Part shown: piece by piece, positions 58,772 through 64,000 of the stretch
Layout: each line of letters begins with the position of its first letter
Numbering within the stretch: the first letter of the stretch is position 1
From: Mermis nigrescens
Taxonomy: Eukaryota; Nematoda; Enoplea; Mermithida; Mermithidae
Reading direction: 5' to 3'
Length of the DNA stretch: 64,000 nucleotides
Assembly: GCA_036768485.1 (NCBI GenBank)
Contig: JAVLUZ010000407.1
Location: 88,099-152,098 of the forward strand
Program-made: the position numbers and the translations under genes
The notes under the pieces: model-generated
What the model saw: the letters and a program-made list of their open reading frames with translations, nothing else
What the model was told of the DNA's origin: nothing
The model's database searches: none

Positions 58772-58996
58772 CAGTGTACTGAATTATTTGCAGTCAAGCC
58801 GCTGGTTTTTGACTGCAAATGATATTAAATTGTGTGATATTATTTGCAGTATAGGCCAGCTGGTTTTTGACCGCAAATAATATTTCACATGTATGCAAAT
58901 TATTTGCAGTTGAATGCAAATAATATTTAACTGTAGTAAATTATTTGCAGTTGACTGCAAATAATTACTGCCGCTTATTAGGCTTAGGCTCAGTAT

Positions 58997-59405
58997 CATG
59001 GACTGACCAAAATGTTGGTGCCAGCGTTTAAAATAAGCCTGAGTAATGGAATGCGACGAGCGGAGCGAGTGAAGCAGTCGCATCCATAGGTGGGCAGCAC
59101 CAAAATTCTGGAGAGGGGGTAAAAAAATTTTCAAAGGTCAAAAAATGGTCTTAAAAGTGGTTGTATGGCGAAAATAACACCATTTTTCGACGTTTCTCAT
59201 CGAGCACTATCCAATGGCATCAAAAAATCGCTAAAAAAGCAAAAAAAAATTTCAAAATTTGAATTCTGGGGGGTATTTTGATTTCTGGGATATTCAACTT
59301 CTGGGGGGTGCATACCCCCCAAACCCCCCCATGCCCATGTGTGGTCGCATCCCATTAATTAGGCTTATTTTGAACGCTGGCACCAATATTTTGGTCAGTC
59401 ACGTG
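58997..59405. mobile_element. Foldback palindrome element split by a MITE
   Basis: Arms CATGGACTGACCAAAATGTT... and the inverse ending near 59405, with shared blocks GGTGCCAGCGTTTAAAATAA and GTCGCATC. The same palindrome, uninterrupted, is at 61930-62079. The insert is the W copy at 59085-59343. Confidence 0.88.
59085..59343 (-). mobile_element. hAT-type MITE, family W, inside palindrome
   Basis: 259 bp, CATAGGTGGGCAGC to GCCCATGTGTG, perfect duplication gtcgcatc at 59077-59084 and 59344-59351. Confidence 0.96.
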
Positions 59406-59994
59406 AATCTACAGAAACAATCTGAGCACTGCCTTATTTGTTTTTGACTTGACTCAATACCGGATACTACTTGCTGTATACGTACTTATAACGTGACTAT
59501 CTTAATACATATGTAAACCAGCTACACCAATGCCAGAAAGTCAATGCTGAATTCGTAATCGACATGCAAAATTACCAGGAAATATGGCTGTTAAGTTTTT
59601 TTTGCATTTTATAAATAGCAACAAGTAAGGAGTTTTTCGAACATAATTGTGCTTAAAACGGACAATAAGTGCCGAATTTATATATTATTTATTTATATAT
59701 TTATATATTATATATTTCATTGCATTGACGACATTTCAGTGTATGATTCTTTCTTTGGAGTAACTTGAGAATATGGTACTTTCAGAATACTAAGAAATAA
59801 ACTTCAGAAAAGCTAATTTTTTCGCTCAGTACTTAGAACATGTTGAAAGAAAGCGCGGAAAAAAATTTCATCCGTCTATGATCAATATCACAAAAGCTAT
59901 GGGTTTCGTTAATTAGCCTCTTCTCGACCTAAGCAAGCATCTTCTTGACCTGAGTATTTGAAGATTCAAACAGCTGAATGCAGAATCACACGCA
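59406..59994. other. SINE tail and AT-rich spacer
   Basis: 59490-59540 matches the tail of the SINE at 62115-62328 (TATCTTAATACATATGTAAA and ACCAGCTACACCAATGCC). No head is attached here. 59680-59715 is a TTATATAT run. No gene seen. Confidence 0.55.
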
Positions 59995-60150
59995 GATACC
60001 CAATTTACGTCGACCTAAGCATCTATACATAGACCTAAGCATCTATACATCGACCTAAGCATCTATACATCGACCTGAGCGGGAGCGACCTCGACCTAAG
60101 CAGCTTAAGACATCTTTTCAGATATACTAAGCCTAAGCCTAAGTATAATA
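59995..60150 (+). repeat. 20-bp minisatellite, short array, with unique tail
   Basis: About four copies of CGACCTAAGCATCTATACAT, then GGGAGCGACCTCGACCTAAG and a tail ending in AAGCCTAAGCCTAAGTATA. The same array plus tail recurs at 60735-60975. Confidence 0.9.
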
Positions 60151-60618
60151 GAAGCAAAAACTTAGATTTTTGTGTATCTTGTCAAGTAAAACCGAAAAAA
60201 ACATGCAAAATTTTTTAAAATTTCAAACAGCTTTTTGCGCCTTTTTTCATTCTTCTCCTTCATTGCTATGCTTCCTCCCATAAGTTCAGCCCATATTATT
60301 TATTTCTGACAAATGTGTAAGTCCTTGAATCGAGCCGTTTAATCGTCCCACCCAACACTCACATAGAGAGTTGCCCGCAACTTTGCAAGTATGGCTCAGA
60401 TTTTCACCAAATTTTTTTCCGCGCTTCAATTTGTCATGTTCTACCATTTAGTCAAAAATTTTGGCATTCCACATTCGTTTTGCGGTACTTGTGCATTATC
60501 CCCCGTCGAATTTTTTCTATCTTTTTTACCATTAGGGTATATACTGGGTGAATTTGTTCCATCTTTTTTTAACTCCAGGGTTCTCACACGAGTTTTCACG
60601 AGACAGAAAATAACTTTC

Positions 60619-60688
60619 AGGTGACAGGTTTCGACTCTCCGACCTATCGCTCTACAGCGCAACATGTTACCAATCGGCTAAGCCACCT
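60619..60688 (-). pseudogene. tRNA-like sequence, degenerate
   Basis: Read on the minus strand, the outer 7 nt pair (AGGTGGC with GTCACCT). An A-box-like TGGCTTAGCCGATTGG and a B-box-like GAGTCGAAACC are in the right order. Only 70 nt long. The D, anticodon and T stems do not pair properly, so a working tRNA is unlikely. It could be a tRNA pseudogene or a SINE head. Confidence 0.5.
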
Positions 60689-60734
60689 TCTCGTTAGAAA
60701 TAAAAACGAAGTAATGAGGGAATGCTACTCAGCA

Positions 60735-60975
60735 TCTATACATACATCGACCTAAGCATCTATACATCGACCTAAGCATCTATACATCGACCTAAGCATC
60801 TATACATCGACCTAAGCATCTATACATTGACCTAAGCATCTATACATCGACCTAAGCATCTATACATCGACCTAAGCATCTATACATTGACCTAAGCGGG
60901 AGCGACCTCGACCTAAGCAGCTTAAAACACCTTTTCAGATATACTAAGCCTAAGCCTAAGTATATTGGAAGCAAA
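60735..60975 (+). repeat. 20-bp minisatellite, long array, with the same tail
   Basis: About eight copies of CGACCTAAGCATCTATACAT followed by the same GGGAGCGACCTCGACCTAAG tail as 59995-60150. The two blocks are direct repeats about 750 bp apart. Confidence 0.92.
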
Positions 60976-61655
60976 AACAACTTACATTTTCCTATATCTT
61001 ATCAAGTAAGTTATTGCAAAAGTTGATTATGAATCTGGAAAAAATGAAAAAAATGAAAAAAAAACTGAAGAAAATCATGGATTATATCATATGATAGATA
61101 TACCATAATTGTGTGATGCTGTACTTACCATAATGTTAAAAAAGATGGAAAAATTCGACGGGGGGATAATGCACAAGTACCCGTTTTGCTCCTTTTCAAA
61201 AAGTACCATATTCTTAAGTTTAGCCCTTTCTTTTTTTAATTTGACCGAATTTGTATTGTTTTAATTCCGTCTCTGTCGCAATAAACTATTACTTTTTAAT
61301 TCGTAATCAGCATGGAAAACTATCCCAGAATACCGACTGTGAATGTAAAAAAATTGGGATGGAACGGATTAGGGTACACGGTAAGGAATAAATTAATACA
61401 GGCCCGAATTCAGAATTAGATTTCGGGAAGAGGGCTTGATTAAAATTTTTGGGAGACCAAAGGACGAATAAAAAAGGTATATGACCAATAGAGCTGTATA
61501 CTTTATAAATTTTGCCACTCAGATGCCTTATATAATGATAGTACTAATGGACACCCCCTTGAACAAGTCTCATTTTCTGCATGAAATCTGTGCAGAACAG
61601 TAGACAGATGCAAAATACGGTTTGGATTGTTTAAAGACTGAAAATGGAGTGTTTA
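60976..61655. other. Spacer with a possible element terminus
   Basis: Near 61399 is CAGGCCCGAATTCAG. Its partner CTGGATACGGGCCTG lies near 62611. Flanks aattaata and agtaagta match at only 5/8, so a 61399-62625 element is possible but not proven. No coding sequence recognised. Confidence 0.4.
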
Positions 61656-61929
61656 AACCAGGAACGGAAAAAACCAGATTTGAAATTTTTGAATTTTGGG
61701 TTTTTGGGTTTTTTTGGGTTTTATTGGGTTTTTTAAATGACAACTAGAGCTACATACAGTAGCTGGGAATACTTCCAACAGCTGAAGACACAGAAACAAA
61801 CAAAGAACAACAACCACGTTATAAGTACGTATACAGCAAATATTATCCGGTGAAAGCTGCCACCTAACTGGTTTGATTTGAGTCACGTCGGAAACAAATA
61901 AGGCAGTCATCAGATTTTTCCAGTAGATT

Positions 61930-62079
61930 CATGTGACTGACTAAAATATTAGTGCAGCGTTTAAAATAAGCCTAAGCAATGGGATGCAACTCGCGTCGCT
62001 CGCTTGCTCGCTCCGCTCGTCGCATCCTATTACTCAGGCTTATTTTAAACGCTGGCACCAACATTATGGTCAGTCCATG
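61930..62079. mobile_element. Foldback palindrome element
   Basis: Arms of about 60 bp (GCGTTTAAAATAAGCCTAAG against CTCAGGCTTATTTTAAACGC) around a centre of GCTCGC words. Fits a short foldback MITE. It has a split counterpart at 58997-59405. Confidence 0.88.
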
Positions 62080-62114
62080 ATACTAAGCCTAAGCCTAATC
62101 AGCTGGTAAACCAG

Positions 62115-62328
62115 CAAACATCACGAATACCTTGCAATCTTTATCGAAATTAACCAGCGTTAGTCGATTGGTTATGGTTCTGGACTTTAGAGCAAGGGGT
62201 CCACGTTTCGAATCCGACTGCCAGCAACTTTCTCTCGTTTCCTCAGATGCCATCGACCGCACACATACGCCCTTATAATATGACTATGTTAATACATATG
62301 TGAACCAGCTACACGAATGCCGAAATCC
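62115..62328 (+). mobile_element. tRNA-derived SINE
   Basis: At 62153-62226 there is a tRNA-like head: GTTAGTCGATTGGTTATGG at the A box and GTTTCGAATCC at the B box, with a following CCAGC. A non-tRNA body with ACACATACGCC, AATATGACTATGTTAATACA and a tail ACCAGCTACACGAATGCCG follows. A second copy is at 54430-54625 (minus), and tail-only fragments are near 29990 and 59510. Conserved sequence begins before the head, so the true 5' end is unsure. Confidence 0.78.
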
Positions 62329-62460
62329 AACAACAAAATCGATCGTTCATTGCGACTGCCACATATATGTATGTATCTTCCTCTTCAATGCTCGGACATT
62401 ACCAGATTTTAATAAAAAAATGCACCGGCTCTCAAAAAAATATTAGGAAAAATCGCGCGC

Positions 62461-63523
62461 TAAGGACTAAAAGACTAATTATAATTCTGAAATTCGGCGC
62501 GAAGCATCGAAAATTTATTGCGATTTCGGACTAAAAAGGCAAAGGAGGAGTAAAGGAAAAAGTCGTTCTCATATTTCATTTTGGGGGGCGGCAGGTGCCC
62601 CTATCTCCTGGATACGGGCCTGAGTAAGTACCTTATGCAACGCACGCAACGCAGAGCAAAAAACGAGCAACAGTAATATTTAGCAAGCTAGATAGAGGCA
62701 ATATTTTTAGCTTACGTATCAAAATACAATTTCGCATAAAAAAATGTTAGTTGCTCGCTCCAAAAAGTGCCTACATAAAGAACTGCCAAAAGCCTGCCGG
62801 ACTCCGTGGAAAACTGCCAAAATAAAACTAAAAGTGCCATTATGGCAAAACTGACTCGTTTCGCCGCATTCGTGATCCACAGATAGGAATTTAAAACTTA
62901 AGAAAAACTATCTGAAAAGATAAGCTTTATTGGGTCTAGCTGATCTATATTTAAACCAAAAAGAAACAAATAATCGATTTTATCAACCTATAGTCTACAG
63001 TCTATTTTTTAACCTATTGCATAAAAAAGATCGGTAATCAAATGTGCTCTCTACTGTAGTGCCGATTGTTTCACTGCTCGACAGACAACTCGGGTCTCTC
63101 TCCTCCGTTGCGCATGGAAGAATCGGGTATTACAATAATAAGACTTTTAATTATGTTGCGATTTCACGTATCATTTTGAAAAGATAGACTAAATTTCACG
63201 AAACTGTTTGCACGGAGACATAAATTTTCAGCGATCTAGCGAGCAACTATACAGTGGTCTCTGCTTACTTCCGAAAAAATTCTCAAAATGTATGCCGAAA
63301 CTTTTGTGAAACTGACTATAGCGAATCAGTTGATGCGAGAGGCGGGTAATCAGAAACCGCTTTTTGTCGATTGGCTGAATTGTTAATACTTTCGTATCAC
63401 CAACTGTATAAGTCTCAAGAATTTTGAAACAGAGTGCGTAGAACAAGGGGAAAATCGAGTGCTACAGTAATAAGGAAATCCCTTTTCCGAGCGAATGGCA
63501 AGTATGTGTACATAGCTGCTTAC
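62461..63523. other. Intergenic spacer
   Basis: A mini-hairpin variant lies near 62493 and a CTGGATACGGGCCTG terminus near 62611. The remainder shows no gene or repeat that I can identify. Confidence 0.4.
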
Positions 63524-64000
63524 CACACCTGGGCGTGGGCAGGGGTAGGGGTGGATTAAGGGAGGGCGGCGGGGGGGCGGCCGCTCCCCCCCCATTGGCC
63601 CAAAATAGTGCGCGAAATTGAGCATTTTTGAGCGATGTTTAGCGATTTTGGGGTAAAACGGCTAATTTTTCCGCCCAAGTCAGGGTTCCGCCCCCTTAGA
63701 AGTACCGCCTTCCCCCTTAGAAAAATCCTAGATCCGCCACTGGGCGTGGGGGGGTTTGGGGGGTATGCGCCCCCCCCCCGAGAAACCAAAATACCCCCAG
63801 AAATCAAAATCCCCCCTAGAATTCAGTTTTTAAAAATTTTTTTTCGTTTTTTTCACAATTTTTGAAGCCAATGGATAATGCTCGATGAGGAACGTCGAAA
63901 AATGGTGTTTTTTCGCCATACCACCATTTTTAAGGCCATTTTTTGACCTTTGAAAAATCTTGCACCCCCCCCCCCATAATTTTCTTGCTGCCCACGTATG
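63524..64000 (+). mobile_element. hAT-type MITE, family W, with nested MITE
   Basis: Starts CACACCTGGGCG at 63524 and ends GCCCACGTATG exactly at the last base of the window. The left flank is ctgcttac (63516-63523), so the right duplication lies just outside. Another MITE is nested at 63540-63742. Confidence 0.9.
63540..63742. mobile_element. hAT-type MITE, CAGTGGCGGAT family, short form
   Basis: 203 bp. Right end reversed is CAGTGGCGGATCTAGG, left end CAGGGGTAGGGGTGGA is diverged. The perfect duplication ggcgtggg is at 63532-63539 and 63743-63750, within a family W copy. Confidence 0.88.

Larger units (their letters stand above)
61660..62460 (+). repeat. Dispersed repeat (copy of 4715-5045) with ~470-bp insert
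   Basis: 61660-61853 and 62318-62460 align with the two halves of 4715-5045. The break falls after AATATT and before GAAATCCAACAAC. The insert carries a palindrome (61930-62079) and a SINE (62115-62328). Confidence 0.8.

Noticed and set aside
60619..60688. Functional tRNA gene
   Set aside because: A and B boxes and acceptor pairing are suggestive, but the D, anticodon and T stems do not form, so it is reported only as tRNA-like.
62153..62226. Functional tRNA with a UUA-type anticodon loop
   Set aside because: It is the head of a SINE with a non-tRNA body, and the stems are imperfect. No suppressor tRNA should be inferred.

Overview
This is a piece of a draft animal genome. It is AT-rich, carries a run of Ns at 45400-45416, and has spliced genes with long introns. 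Its transposons are hAT, mariner, pogo-like, piggyBac-like and a CR1/Jockey-group LINE. That mix and the intron style suggest an invertebrate, perhaps an arthropod, but nothing here fixes the species. Host coding sequence is sparse and almost everything else is repeat.

The one host gene I can reconstruct is on the minus strand at 15060-7962. Seven exons join in frame with GT/AG borders and encode the first 276 residues of a DNAJC21/Jjj1-type J-domain protein: complete J domain with HPD, then the conserved zuotin-like region. The zinc-finger half is not found in the window. Its introns hold dispersed repeats. A possible Myb/SANT exon (2903-2649) and a 62-residue one-pass membrane ORF or exon (43944-43756) are weaker host candidates.

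Region by region: 1-7.9 kb has minisatellites, MITEs and a 2.3-kb element with reiterated terminal motifs. 8-15 kb is the DNAJC21 gene. 15-22.6 kb has MITEs and a degenerate ~115-bp repeat. 22.6-24.4 kb is a 21-bp minisatellite. 25-28.4 kb is a 3.5-kb hAT-like element containing a pogo-like MITE. 30-36.2 kb holds two internally deleted hAT copies, one carrying a LINE. 36.5-39.2 kb is a large palindrome abutting a broken mariner transposase. 40.2-41.3 kb is a hAT transposase remnant split by a piggyBac-like MITE. 41.6-43.5, 45.4-49.5, 51.6-53.4 and 55.1-58.6 kb are large hAT-like elements, often nested. 54.6-59 kb is an old satellite array split by insertions. 59-64 kb has palindromic elements, a tRNA-derived SINE and further MITEs.

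Two patterns cut across the window. First, at least six element families share a plan: a terminal inverted repeat starting roughly YAG.G.T, then arrays of one 6-bp word in the same orientation at both ends, with a different word in each family (CCCGAA, GGACCC, CCCCGA, GGCCCC, AAAGAT, probably GGATCT). Most have matching 8-bp target duplications, the hAT signature. Second, the 13-mer GGCGCGAAGCGCC occurs exactly 12 times on one strand or the other plus many near copies. It encloses GCGAAGC, a sequence known to form an unusually stable DNA mini-hairpin. Target duplications allow many insertions to be bounded to the base and ordered in time.
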